DNA of 38,533 nucleotides from Thiogranum sp. (GCA_030148775.1 JASBST010000048.1:1-38533), one strand, 5' to 3'; positions 1 through 7,233 are shown, counted from the first letter of the stretch. The notes: generated from the letters alone by a model not told the origin. Numbers and translations are program-made.

Positions 1-897
1 GTAATCGCCGGCTGTGAGCCGGGCGTCGCCGCCATCCACTTCGATGCGCACCGGATGCGTGCGCGTACTGGTGTCGACCCGGGAGTACAGCTGAATCACC
101 CGCCCGTCCAACCACTGGCGTCCGTCGCGGCTGACGCGCACCGGCGTGCCCACGCTGACTTTATCCGCGTCCAGCGGATTGAGCTGGGCTTCCACCCAGG
201 GTTTGCTGATGTCGGTGATTTCGAACAGCACTCTTCCGGGCGTCACGTATTCGCCGAGCACAAAAGCGTCGCTGATCACTCTGCCGGGCTGGGGCGAAAA
301 CAAATCGAACTCACCGGTGGCGCGGGCACCGTCGGCGCCCTTGAGCAGCGCGGTGATCTGTTTATCATTCATGCCATAGGCGCGTACTGCGGCATAGGCG
401 CGTTGACGAGCCACTTGCGCGGCGATGTAGCGCTTTTCCGAAACCACCTTGCGTCCCAGTTGCTTCACCCGGCGCCACTCCTGATCGGTTTCGATCAGAT
501 CTCCCTGCGCCTGCGCGACTTCGACGCTGGACAGGGTCACCAGCGGCTGCCCTTTTTCCACCTCATCACCCAACCGGGCCCGGCGGGCGATGATCTGCGC
601 GCCCACCCTGGGTGTAATCTGCGCCGAGCGGTAGGCGTTGAGCTGTACCTCACCCGGCGCGGTTACCGTTTCGCGCAGCGGCCGGCGGGTGACCGGCGCG
701 GTTTCCACACCCTGGGAACGACGCTGCGCAGCAGTCAGTTTGATGCCACCTTGTTCGTCGTGCCCGTCTTCATCCGCTGTCGCTTTCGCCTCGCCTGCGT
801 GCGCCGGTTGTGGCTGCTCGGCGGATACACCGGTTGGCAACAGGGCGCCAAGGCAGCTAAGGCTTATTATTAATGCCTGAATAACTGTTAAGTTCAT
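1..897 (-). CDS. RND efflux periplasmic adaptor subunit (CzcB/CusB-like), partial
   Basis: This is the membrane-fusion (adaptor) protein of a tripartite RND exporter. It would bridge an inner-membrane pump to the TolC-type channel encoded just upstream. The frame is open from the ATG at 897 to the window edge, so the C-terminus is missing. The start follows a good GGAG ribosome site nine bases upstream. The N-terminus is a signal peptide (MNLTVIQALIISLSCLGALL). A His/Asp/Glu-rich linker follows (near HAGEAKATADEDGHDEQGG), as in many heavy-metal adaptors. Then come a barrel-sandwich half (GEVQLNAYRSAQITPRVGAQI), an alpha-helical hairpin and a second beta segment (FSPQPGRVISDAFVLGEYV). The family is clear; a heavy-metal substrate such as Zn, Cd, Co, Cu or Ag is inferred from the CzcI-like and MerR neighbours. 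The gene lies 43 bp after the TolC gene. The pump gene should lie beyond the left edge. Confidence 0.9.
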   Translation of the reverse strand, partial: MNLTVIQALIISLSCLGALLPTGVSAEQPQPAHAGEAKATADEDGHDEQGGIKLTAAQRRSQGVETAPVTRRPLRETVTAPGEVQLNAYRSAQITPRVGAQIIARRARLGDEVEKGQPLVTLSSVEVAQAQGDLIETDQEWRRVKQLGRKVVSEKRYIAAQVARQRAYAAVRAYGMNDKQITALLKGADGARATGEFDLFSPQPGRVISDAFVLGEYVTPGRVLFEITDISKPWVEAQLNPLDADKVSVGTPVRVSRDGRQWLDGRVIQLYSRVDTSTRTHPVRIEVDGGDARLTAGDY

Positions 898-940
898 TCG
901 TCAAATCTCCGCAATTAGATTGTTGCTGTCGGGGCGCGCG

Positions 941-2206
941 TCAGCGCGAAACCGGTTGGCCCAGCCAGGCATCCACGTGGCCGCTGGCGACCAGCCAGTC
1001 GGCCCATGCTTGCCAGAGGCGGCCGTGCACTTCCAAGGCGTTGGCGCGCGTGTCGAGTGTCTGATTGAGTTGCAACAGATAGTCGGCCGTACTCATCTCC
1101 CCGGCACGCCAGATGCGTTCCAGAAGATCCACCTGGCTGCCCAGGCTGGACTGGCCGGTACGCTGCCACACCTCCCAGGCACTGCGGCTCAGGCGATAAC
1201 GGTTAGCGGCGGAGAGCAGGCGCGAGCGCGCCCGGCGATAGTTGTCCTGCAGCGATTCCTGCGTCTGCGACAGCTCGGCGGCGGCGACGTCCACTTCTGC
1301 GCGAAAGTTGTTGCGAACGTAGAGCGGAATACTCAGCGTCAGCCCGGCCAGACCGAAACTATCGTCGTTACCGTTGCGAAAAGCCTGTTCCTGGCCGGCG
1401 CGAACGCCGACGGTCGGGTCCGGGCGGCGCTCGCGCCGGCGCAATTCAACCGCGGCGCGAGCGGCACCGACGCGCGCCTGCTGTGCCTGCAATTGCGGCA
1501 AACGCGCGAGCAAGGTATCGGCTTCGAAGGGTTCCAGCGCGGGAATCGTCTGCGGCAACGGCGGCCAGTCGGCGCGCAGCTCCCCGGTCAGCGCCGCCAG
1601 CGCCTGTTGCGCTTCGATGCGATCGGCGGCGGCCTGCGCAAGCTGCAGGCGCGCCCGGGTCTGTGCCAGCGTAGCCAGATCCAACGCCACCTGATTGAGA
1701 TCACCGGCGCGGCGACGCTTATCGGCCAGATCGAGAAAACGCTGCATCAACGTCAGGCGTTCCTCGGCGAGCCGGTGCATCGCCACGGCGGTCTGCCAGC
1801 CACCCAGACCGGCGAGCAGTTCGCCCGCCACCCGCTGGCTGAGCGCCATGTAGTCGGCGCGCACCGCCTCCAGTTCCGCACCGGCGACATCGCTGCTGGC
1901 GCCGCGTTTATCGGCCCAGTCGAGTGTCTGGTTCAAGCCGATTGAGCCGGCACGTGTCTCCGCCTGCTCGGCGTCCAACTCGAGCTCCGGATTATAGAGC
2001 GGACGCCCGGCGCCCCTGAGGCGCGCCTCGGCCGCGTCCACCGCCGCGCGCGCGGCGCGCACGGCCGGGTTTTGCGCCAGGGTCTGACGGATCAGATCAT
2101 TCAGCGCCGGATCGGCCGCGGGCTGCGCCGCCACCGACAGACTCGCCAGTGCGAGCCAGGCAGCCAGGCAGGCTGAGGCCGGCCGCCGGAAGAAAAAGGG
2201 TCCCAT
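941..2206 (-). CDS. TolC-family outer membrane factor of a heavy-metal RND exporter (CzcC-like)
   Basis: This 421-residue protein is the outer-membrane channel of a tripartite efflux system. A signal peptide (about residues 1-27, ending near LSVAAQPA) is followed by the helical duplication typical of the family. It is seen in AELEAVRADYMALSQRVAGE and, in the second repeat, in the beta segment FGLAGLTLSIPLYVRNNFRA followed by long Ala/Arg/Gln-rich helices. The length fits CzcC-type proteins. The start at 2206 is preceded by GGAG. It sits 77 bp after the CzcI-like gene and 43 bp before the adaptor gene, in one direction, which supports a CzcI-C-B(-A) operon. The exact metal is not readable from this protein. 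Confidence 0.9.
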   Translation of the reverse strand: MGPFFFRRPASACLAAWLALASLSVAAQPAADPALNDLIRQTLAQNPAVRAARAAVDAAEARLRGAGRPLYNPELELDAEQAETRAGSIGLNQTLDWADKRGASSDVAGAELEAVRADYMALSQRVAGELLAGLGGWQTAVAMHRLAEERLTLMQRFLDLADKRRRAGDLNQVALDLATLAQTRARLQLAQAAADRIEAQQALAALTGELRADWPPLPQTIPALEPFEADTLLARLPQLQAQQARVGAARAAVELRRRERRPDPTVGVRAGQEQAFRNGNDDSFGLAGLTLSIPLYVRNNFRAEVDVAAAELSQTQESLQDNYRRARSRLLSAANRYRLSRSAWEVWQRTGQSSLGSQVDLLERIWRAGEMSTADYLLQLNQTLDTRANALEVHGRLWQAWADWLVASGHVDAWLGQPVSR

Positions 2207-2283
2207 GAATCATTAGTCTCCACACAACAAGGTCAGGACACGCCACCGCAAACGGAGCGCACCAGGTGCCTAAAGAAAGAGAC

Positions 2284-2628
2284 TTATATGTTGGGGGGAG
2301 GAAGCGGGGGTTCGTTGTCGCGCGAACTCAGCGCGGCAGCGACCGGCAGGAAAACTGCACACTCCGCTGCGGACAATGCCGACAACAGATGCGGCGTCAA
2401 TCCGACGTAATGAGCGCTGCCGTGACAGCAGTGGTCGCAAGGGACTTGTTTCAAATCGCCGGAATCGGGGGTGGCGCCGTCGCCGAGGTGTCCGGCGTGC
2501 AGATCCGCGCCAACACTCAGCGCCTGATCATCCGCATGTAATACACCGGCCTCGACCAGATCCGCCGCCCACGCCAGATTGGCGAAGAGGATGAAAAAGA
2601 CCAGGAACTTGGCGATCAGCTGACGCAT
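2284..2628 (-). CDS. CzcI-like small exported metal-binding protein
   Basis: This is a 114-residue protein with an N-terminal hydrophobic signal or anchor (residues 5-21, ending NLAWAA). The mature part is rich in His and Asp (HADDQ, DLHAGHLGD) and holds a compact Cys/His cluster: C64, H66, C67, C68, H69 and H73 in PCDHCCHGSAH. Proteins of this size and pattern sit at the head of czcCBA-type operons and are called CzcI. They are thought to act in the periplasm in metal sensing or tuning of efflux. Here the gene is directly upstream of the TolC and adaptor genes. An AAGG ribosome site precedes the ATG. The assignment rests on position, size and motif rather than on strong domain recognition. 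Confidence 0.7.
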   Translation of the reverse strand: MRQLIAKFLVFFILFANLAWAADLVEAGVLHADDQALSVGADLHAGHLGDGATPDSGDLKQVPCDHCCHGSAHYVGLTPHLLSALSAAECAVFLPVAAALSSRDNEPPLPPPNI

Positions 2629-2687
2629 AAGCCGCTACCTTACCCCGTCAGGCGACGAAGATCAACGAATGCCGCCGGCAGAGACAC

Positions 2688-2703
2688 GTGCCCTTGAAGG
2701 CAC
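2688..2703. repeat. Short inverted repeat between the MerR and CzcI-like genes
   Basis: GTGCC...GGCAC is a 5-bp stem with a 6-base loop, about 60 bases before the CzcI-like start and just after the MerR stop codon. It could be a weak hairpin or a regulator site. Its function is not established, and no -35/-10 pair with a MerR-type spacer is evident around it. Confidence 0.25.
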
Positions 2704-2709
2704 CCGATT

Positions 2710-3198
2710 TCATTCAGGCTGTCTGCCATTACGCTTGTCAGGGTTATCGAGATCATCAATGATGGGGCAACCGGCAGCTGCGCCGCGACACATATTCACC
2801 AGCAGCAACAGTTCCTTGCGCAAGGCTTGCAGAGATTTCAGATGGGCCTCCACGGCTTTGAGTTTATTGTGCGTCAACTCACGTATCTCATCGCGCGCTG
2901 CCTGCGGCGCGGCGCGCATTTCCAGCAAGCGGGCGATTTCCTCCAGGGAGAAATTCATCGTTTTGGCCCGCTGGATAAAACGCAACCGCGACAGGTCGTT
3001 TTCGCTGTAGAGGCGGGCGCCGGAAGCCTCGCGGCCGACGCCGGGCAACAAACCGATTTTTTCGTAATAGCGCAGCGTATCGGCGCTGAAACCCGTCAAC
3101 CCAATCACCTCGCCGATACGATAACTACGGCCGACTGTCGGACGCCGCGCCCGCGCAGGCGGCCGGCGTTTAGTATTTGATGAAGAAGAAGTACTCAT
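2710..3198 (-). CDS. MerR-family transcriptional regulator (metal-type)
   Basis: This 162-residue MerR-family activator has a basic, Ser/Arg-rich N-terminal tail of about 24 residues ahead of the winged helix-turn-helix (YRIGEVIGLTGFSADTLRYY). A dimerisation helix follows, and then a C-terminal metal-loop motif with C137 and C144 (NMCRGAAAGCPIIDDL) like the loops of CueR/ZntR-type sensors. I see no Cys at the dimer-helix position that marks divalent-metal and mercury sensors, so the ligand is uncertain. The ATG lies inside the end of the CcdA-like gene (29-bp overlap), which suggests translational coupling. The gene precedes the CzcI-like gene by 81 bp. It may regulate the efflux genes downstream; a shorter start within the basic tail cannot be excluded. 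Confidence 0.85.
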   Translation of the reverse strand: MSTSSSSNTKRRPPARARRPTVGRSYRIGEVIGLTGFSADTLRYYEKIGLLPGVGREASGARLYSENDLSRLRFIQRAKTMNFSLEEIARLLEMRAAPQAARDEIRELTHNKLKAVEAHLKSLQALRKELLLLVNMCRGAAAGCPIIDDLDNPDKRNGRQPE

Positions 3199-4474
3199 TC
3201 AATAAATACAATCCCGTGAGAATCAGTGTGACACCGGCCACGTATTCTAGCGCTTTTTGCTGCCGCGAAAGTATCCGTAACGACTCCAGCCAACCCATAC
3301 TCCAGGCGCCGAGTAAAATCGGGATACTGCGGCCGAGCGCGAAAGCCAACAACAAGGCAAAACCGAAGGCCACCGAACCGACCGCTGCGCTGGCCGTCAG
3401 CGCCACCAGCAACGCCGGCGCGCAAAACGGGCAGACGGCCACGGAAAACGGGATGCCCAGCAAAAAAGCGCCGCCGGCACCGCTAACCTTCCTGGCGCGA
3501 ACAGAGACCCAGGGCAGGCGCAGTTTCAGCCAACCCGGCCACAACAAACCCAACACCACCAGCAGCGGCCCGAGCAACAAACCCCATTCGCGCCCGAGCA
3601 CCGCTTGGACCCACTCGCCGCCAAGCGCGGCGGCCACACCCAGGCTCACATGCGTCAACAGCATACCGAAGACAAAGGCGCCGCCGAGCCGTAGCGCGCG
3701 TTGTTTTTCCTCCGCCTTGGTGACATAGGCGAGTACCACGGGAATGGAAGCGAAGGAAACCGGATTGAAACTGAACACCAGACCCGCCGCGAAACCCAGC
3801 CCCAGCGCCGCCGGTCCGGCCTGTTGCAGCGTCGCCGCAAGGCTCTCGGCGCTTAAATCGAGGCTCGGCAACAACAAAAACAGTGCCGCGCCCAACAACA
3901 GCACTGCGGTAAGATACGGGCTACCTTCGGCGGCACGGCTGAGCAGATCGCGCGTATCCGCGCGCACCCCCGCCAGCGAGCTGAACACCAGCGGCGCGGT
4001 AAAAAAACCGGCGAACAGCAGGCCCGCCAGCGCGGCGAAGAACAACGAGTCGACCGCCGCGGCCAATCCCGCCACCACCACAAACAGGGGGAGCGTGCAG
4101 GCCGGCAGTGTCAGACCCAACTGAATGGCAAACGGCAGCGATTGCCCGCCCGGCAGTAGGCGGGCGAAGGCCAGATGCGGCACCGGCAGATAAGCGAAAC
4201 GCGACACCAAATACAATGTCGCCATTAGCGCAAGCACCAGGCTCGGCAACCAGGCGGGCCACTGCGGCGCCGGACTAAGCGCCACGATCGCCAGCAGCAA
4301 CCCGCTGCACAGGGCGCTGCGCGCCAACCAGACCGCCAACAGGCTCTGACAACAGCGGCGGCGCGGCGTCTGATGCGCGCGCGCCGAAAACAAGGTATGG
4401 GTGGCGATCGTGCAGGGTTCGAAAAAAGCCAGCAAACCCAGCAGCGCGGCGCTCGACAACAAAGCGATACTCAT
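3170..4474 (-). CDS. CcdA/DsbD-like integral membrane protein with two homologous halves
   Basis: This 434-residue, very hydrophobic protein has roughly twelve membrane segments. It looks like a tandem duplication of the CcdA/DsbD transmembrane domain, which carries electrons across the inner membrane through a Cys pair. The first half has C21 (FFEPCTIA) and C126 (LPACTLP), matching the two CcdA cysteines. The second half has the related FSFNPVSFASIP with the first Cys lost, then V347-CPFC-351. The reading frame stays open 54 codons further upstream. I chose the ATG at 4474 because it overlaps the stop of the thioredoxin-like gene (ATGA) and starts the first membrane helix; the upstream residues are the Arg-rich shadow of that gene. 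It probably works with the adjacent CGKC protein in thiol reduction, or in metal or thiol transport. The substrate is unknown. Confidence 0.8.
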   Translation of the reverse strand: MSIALLSSAALLGLLAFFEPCTIATHTLFSARAHQTPRRRCCQSLLAVWLARSALCSGLLLAIVALSPAPQWPAWLPSLVLALMATLYLVSRFAYLPVPHLAFARLLPGGQSLPFAIQLGLTLPACTLPLFVVVAGLAAAVDSLFFAALAGLLFAGFFTAPLVFSSLAGVRADTRDLLSRAAEGSPYLTAVLLLGAALFLLLPSLDLSAESLAATLQQAGPAALGLGFAAGLVFSFNPVSFASIPVVLAYVTKAEEKQRALRLGGAFVFGMLLTHVSLGVAAALGGEWVQAVLGREWGLLLGPLLVVLGLLWPGWLKLRLPWVSVRARKVSGAGGAFLLGIPFSVAVCPFCAPALLVALTASAAVGSVAFGFALLLAFALGRSIPILLGAWSMGWLESLRILSRQQKALEYVAGVTLILTGLYLLNEYFFFIKY

Positions 4475-4743
4475 GTCGGTTGCGCCGCCAGGCGCCGTTC
4501 GAGTTCGCCGCGCAGTTTGCGCACCGGCGGCAGACCGGTAAACACCAGCACGCCGTCGATAGCGATGGCGGGGGTGGCGAGCACGCCGAGCTCGACTGCG
4601 TAATCGAGCTCTTCCAGGACATTGACTTCGCGCCACTGCACCCGTCGCGCGCCCAGTTGCCCGCTCAACTTACGCAGCACCTCTTTAGCTTGTCCGCATT
4701 TGCCGCAACCCGGGGAGGCGAAAACTTCCACTTTGATGGTCAT
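4471..4743 (-). CDS. Small thioredoxin-like CxxC protein
   Basis: This 90-residue protein has a minimal thioredoxin/glutaredoxin fold: beta strand IKVEVFAS, redox motif C13-GK-C16, a long helix, then strand and cis-Pro segment LATPAIAIDG with Pro58, and strand VLVFTG. It has no signal peptide, so it is cytoplasmic. Proteins of this small class act as thiol oxidoreductases or metal-thiol carriers. AAGGAG precedes the ATG. Its stop overlaps the start of the CcdA-like gene, so the two are almost certainly co-translated and may exchange electrons. It is the first gene of the minus-strand arm, about 180 bp downstream of the MerR-type promoter. Confidence 0.85.
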   Translation of the reverse strand: MTIKVEVFASPGCGKCGQAKEVLRKLSGQLGARRVQWREVNVLEELDYAVELGVLATPAIAIDGVLVFTGLPPVRKLRGELERRLAAQPT

Positions 4744-4869
4744 CGATGGCTCCTTGATTAAACTTAACTTTAAGCGCAGCTAACAGCGTCGTTCAGTTGG
4801 GATCAGGTCAGCCTGCTTGCAGCTGACAGCCCCGTCGATCGCCTCGTCCCGGCGATTGCGCATTTACGA

Positions 4870-4891
4870 CAACCCGGCGTTGACGCCAGGT
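4870..4891 (-). promoter_or_regulatory. Second MerR-type dyad (diverged copy)
   Basis: On the minus strand this 22-mer has the core GGCGT-CA-ACGCC. It matches the main operator at 17 of 22 positions, and the core is a perfect dyad with the same central CA. The positions corresponding to -35 and -10 (GAGACC and TCGTAA) are poor, so it is more likely an auxiliary binding site than a second promoter. Its centre (4881.5) is 63 bp from the centre of the main dyad. Confidence 0.45.
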
Positions 4892-4926
4892 CTCCGTAAA
4901 ACCCGATAACGCCGGCTTCGGGATAC

Positions 4927-4957
4927 AGCCTACTACCTGGAGTTGACTCCAAGTCAA
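4927..4957 (-). promoter_or_regulatory. MerR-type promoter/operator for the thioredoxin-CcdA-MerR operon
   Basis: On the minus strand TTGACT (4957-4952) and TAGGCT (4932-4927) are separated by exactly 19 bp. The spacer carries the dyad TGGAGT-CA-ACTCCA (4951-4938). The over-long 19-bp spacer with a central dyad is the hallmark of promoters that MerR-family activators remodel. It points toward the thioredoxin-like gene and lies in the gap next to the divergent mercury-type MerR operon. Which of the two MerR proteins binds it is inference. Confidence 0.75.
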
Positions 4958-5030
4958 GCGTTGCCGGGCCCAGCCGGCGCGAGGGGTTTCCCGACCCCGC
5001 CAGGCGGAGCAAACCCGCGCGCCGTCCGAC

Positions 5031-5059
5031 TTTAAGCGGTCGCTGCGAGCGACTATGCT
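5031..5059 (+). promoter_or_regulatory. Putative sigma-70 promoter for the zinc-ribbon/MerR operon
   Basis: TATGCT at 5054-5059 is a good -10. TTTAAG at 5031-5036 is a weak -35, 17 bp upstream. The predicted transcript starts about 30 bases before the ATG at 5096. The -35 is the doubtful part. Confidence 0.35.
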
Positions 5060-5095
5060 GTGGGGAAGAAGGACTGCTGCCACAGGAAATTGTCG

Positions 5096-5347
5096 ATGAC
5101 CGATCCACAGCCACAGAGTCTATTGCGCTGCCCGCGTTGCGGCGGCAAATTCCCCGCGCCCGGCGTCGAGCGCCACGGCAACATTTATTGCTGCGACAAA
5201 TGCGCCGCCGGGCCCCGCGCCATGCTGCCGAGAATGCTGCCGCGCATGCTGGCCGCGGCCACAGTGCTTGTTGGCGTCGGTGCGCTGCTGGGCGCCCGCC
5301 ACGCGCGACGCGGGCTGGATAGAAACTGCCTGACAGGTGATCACTGA
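5096..5347 (+). CDS. Zinc-ribbon membrane miniprotein, unknown function
   Basis: This 83-residue protein has two CxxC knuckles (CPRCGG near residue 12 and CDKC near 34), as in a zinc ribbon. They are followed by a Met/Pro-rich stretch and one membrane helix (LAAATVLVGVGALLGARHARR), giving a cytoplasmic metal-binding head on a membrane anchor. I chose the ATG at 5096 because AGGAAA lies just upstream; a GTG at 5060 would add 12 residues without such a site. The stop codon overlaps the ATG of the following MerR gene (TGATG), indicating translational coupling. I do not recognise a named family. From context it could be an accessory metal sensor, buffer or membrane tether for the regulator; that is inference. 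Confidence 0.7.
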   Translation: MTDPQPQSLLRCPRCGGKFPAPGVERHGNIYCCDKCAAGPRAMLPRMLPRMLAAATVLVGVGALLGARHARRGLDRNCLTGDH

Positions 5348-5778
5348 TGAGCAATGACAGTACCGCCACTGCGGCCGCGCGATTCACTATCGGTCAATTG
5401 GCGAAGGCGGCCGGCGTGGGCGTCGAGACCATACGTTACTATCAGCGCATCGGCCTGCTGGCCGAGCCGGCAAAACCGCCGCGCGGCTACCGTCGCTACC
5501 CGCCGGCGGCTATCGCGCAGCTGCGTTTTATCAGACGTGCCCAGGAAGTGGGTTTCAGTCTGCGCGAGATCGGCGACCTGATGACGCTGAACGAGGGCAA
5601 TTGCGGCGCGGCGCAGGCGATGGCCGAACATAAAAACCGGCTCATCCAGCGACGCATCGAGGATCTGCGGGCGGTGCAACGCGAGCTGCGCAGCCTGATC
5701 TGCGCCTGCCGCAGCACCGCCGCAGAGGCGGATCGCTGCGCTCTGATGAATGCCCTGGGGCGGCCGCGGCAGGAATGA
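5347..5778 (+). CDS. MerR-family regulator with mercury-sensor cysteines
   Basis: This 143-residue protein has the MerR winged HTH (FTIGQLAKAAGVGVETIRYY), the GYRRYP wing and a dimerisation helix. It keeps the cysteine set of mercuric-ion sensors: C86 (EGNCGAAQ), C119 and C121 (LICACRS) and C131 (DRCALM). The C86-C121 spacing of 35 equals the C82-C117 spacing of Tn501 MerR, and the neighbouring AMAEHK also matches. The last loop is one residue longer and Leu-Met replaces the usual Pro-Leu/Ile. I infer a sensor of Hg(II) or a similar thiophilic metal. No merT, merP or merA is present; the divergent operon with a MerR-type operator is the likely target. Confidence 0.85.
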   Translation: MSNDSTATAAARFTIGQLAKAAGVGVETIRYYQRIGLLAEPAKPPRGYRRYPPAAIAQLRFIRRAQEVGFSLREIGDLMTLNEGNCGAAQAMAEHKNRLIQRRIEDLRAVQRELRSLICACRSTAAEADRCALMNALGRPRQE

Positions 5779-5836
5779 GGCACGCGCCCGCACGGTCGCG
5801 CAACGGTTTCAACACGGCTCGAGACGGCGCACGCGC

Positions 5837-6307
5837 CTAGTTCGTTTGCGGCCGTTTCGAACCCTGTTTCTTCAGCAACGCCTGTAACCGCGAGGTGACC
5901 AACGCCACATGGTCTTCGAGCGCCTCGACCAGCGCGCTGCAACTGTCGTCGAGGTCGGCGGCGCGCGCATCGGCCGCCAGCCGCGCAAGATGCTGTTCCG
6001 CTTCCAGACGTTGCTCCAGCACCGGCACCACACGCGCATGAGCCATCGTCGCGTCCAGGTGCTGAACCAGCTTCTCCAGACTTTGACGCTCGGGGTCGGG
6101 CACCGACGGTCGCTCGCCCAGATTGCGTAACGCGGTCTCGAAGCGATCCGCCATCTCCTGGCGCTGGTCGCCGATCCATTGCATGACGGCAGCGACCGCC
6201 GCGGCATCGAGAAATTCGGCGGCATCGTAGTATTTCTCGGCACTATCCTCGATAGCGACCAATAGATCGTCGATAGCGACCTGGGTGTCGGTACGTAAGA
6301 AATTCAT
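5837..6307 (-). CDS. PA2169/DUF2383-like four-helix-bundle protein
   Basis: This 156-residue, all-helical, acidic protein resembles the ferritin-like DUF2383/PA2169 group: a helix with DDLLVAIEDSAEKYYDAAE, then long amphipathic helices, and no signal peptide. Proteins of this group are often stress-linked and of unknown biochemical role. I cannot confirm the di-iron ligands by eye, although several Glu and His residues (AEQHLA, EDHVAL) are spaced on helices. It starts 17 bp after the lipid-kinase gene, so it is probably the last gene of the PAP2-DUF1206-kinase operon. The family assignment is moderate. Confidence 0.6.
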   Translation of the reverse strand: MNFLRTDTQVAIDDLLVAIEDSAEKYYDAAEFLDAAAVAAVMQWIGDQRQEMADRFETALRNLGERPSVPDPERQSLEKLVQHLDATMAHARVVPVLEQRLEAEQHLARLAADARAADLDDSCSALVEALEDHVALVTSRLQALLKKQGSKRPQTN

Positions 6308-6324
6308 GATGGCCGTTTCTCCGA

Positions 6325-7233
6325 TTAGGGTGCCTCATTGGTTGCACACGGGACATAAACCTCGAGCGCCTGCTCGATCACGTCGAAAACCGCCGGTGTG
6401 TGCGTGACCGGCTCGCCGTCGGCGTGAATCTCCATCGAACGCGAAGTCTGCAGCTCGATACGCTGTCCCAGAGCATTGAATACACGCTCGCTCTGGTATT
6501 GTCTTCCTTCGCGCAGAACGGGGGCCAGCGTTATCAGCTCCCACAACGACTGCGGACGAATGCTGTAGAGCGCCAGCAGGCCATCGTCGATCGTGGCGTC
6601 GGCGTCGATCAGGTTGCCGCCGCCGTAGTAGCGACCGTTGCCGATGGCCAATTGGATCGACCGCAGCCGGTACCGGCGCGTGTCGATGGTCAGGCTGACG
6701 ACAAAATCCCGTTCTTTGGATATTGCTGTAGAAAATGCTTTTAAGTAACTGAATATTCCAAAATATTTTTTTGCTTTTGGCGTGAGTTCATGCGTGATTC
6801 TGACGCCGAGCCCGATATTGGCGACATTAAAGAAGTAGTGGTCATTGACGCGTCCCAAATCGATTTTCCTGCGGCATCCCTGCACGATCACCTCACAGGC
6901 CGACGACACGTCCGTTGGAATGCCGAGCGTGCGGGCGAGATCATTGGCCGTACCCAGCGGTAACAAGCCCAACGGCAGACCGGATTGCACCAGCCCCTCG
7001 GCCGCGGAGCTCACAGTACCGTCCCCGCCGGCGACCACGATCCGGTCGACGTGGGCGCGGTGATCGGCGATGGCGCGCACGGTCTGCGCGCGACTGTCCG
7101 GTTGCACGCGGATGATTTCCTGTCCAGCCTGCTCCAGGCGCCGCAGTCCGTCATCAAGATCCGTGTCGCCGGCGCTGCGCGCGTGCGGATTGACAATAAG
7201 CAGCGTGGATGAACGCCTCATCGAAGCAGCCAT
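6325..7233 (-). CDS. Diacylglycerol kinase-family (YegS/BmrU-like) lipid kinase
   Basis: This 302-residue enzyme of the DAGK catalytic family would phosphorylate a membrane lipid such as diacylglycerol or a related alcohol, using ATP. Visible motifs are the first strand LLIVNPHARS, the nucleotide loop GGDGT at residues 69-73, PLGTANDLA at 92-100, and the C-terminal beta-sandwich with GNGRYYGGG and HADGEP. The ATG at 7233 overlaps the stop of the DUF1206 gene by one base (TGATG); a second ATG at 7221 is possible. Gene order with a PAP2 phosphatase suggests a lipid phosphorylation/dephosphorylation pair. Confidence 0.88.
   Translation of the reverse strand: MAASMRRSSTLLIVNPHARSAGDTDLDDGLRRLEQAGQEIIRVQPDSRAQTVRAIADHRAHVDRIVVAGGDGTVSSAAEGLVQSGLPLGLLPLGTANDLARTLGIPTDVSSACEVIVQGCRRKIDLGRVNDHYFFNVANIGLGVRITHELTPKAKKYFGIFSYLKAFSTAISKERDFVVSLTIDTRRYRLRSIQLAIGNGRYYGGGNLIDADATIDDGLLALYSIRPQSLWELITLAPVLREGRQYQSERVFNALGQRIELQTSRSMEIHADGEPVTHTPAVFDVIEQALEVYVPCATNEAP

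Larger units (their letters stand above)
4744..5095. other. Divergent regulatory gap of the metal/thiol locus
   Basis: This 352-bp gap without a convincing gene separates the minus-strand thioredoxin arm from the plus-strand zinc-ribbon/MerR arm. It contains a MerR-type promoter/operator (4927-4957), a related diverged dyad (4870-4891) and a probable plus-strand promoter (5031-5059), listed separately. The minus-strand leader would be long, roughly 175 bases. A 27-codon open frame there (4863 down to 4780) has no ribosome site and I do not call it. Confidence 0.7.

Noticed and set aside
4475..4636. N-terminal extension of the CcdA-like gene
   Set aside because: The 54 extra residues are Arg-rich and lie wholly within the thioredoxin-like gene in another frame. 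The ATG at 4474 overlaps that gene's stop and starts a membrane helix.
4780..4863. 27-codon leader peptide in the thioredoxin 5' leader
   Set aside because: It has no ribosome site, and there is no sign of attenuation structure.
2710..5778. A classical mer operon
   Set aside because: Although one MerR has the mercury-type cysteines, I find no merT, merP, merA or merB pattern on either strand.
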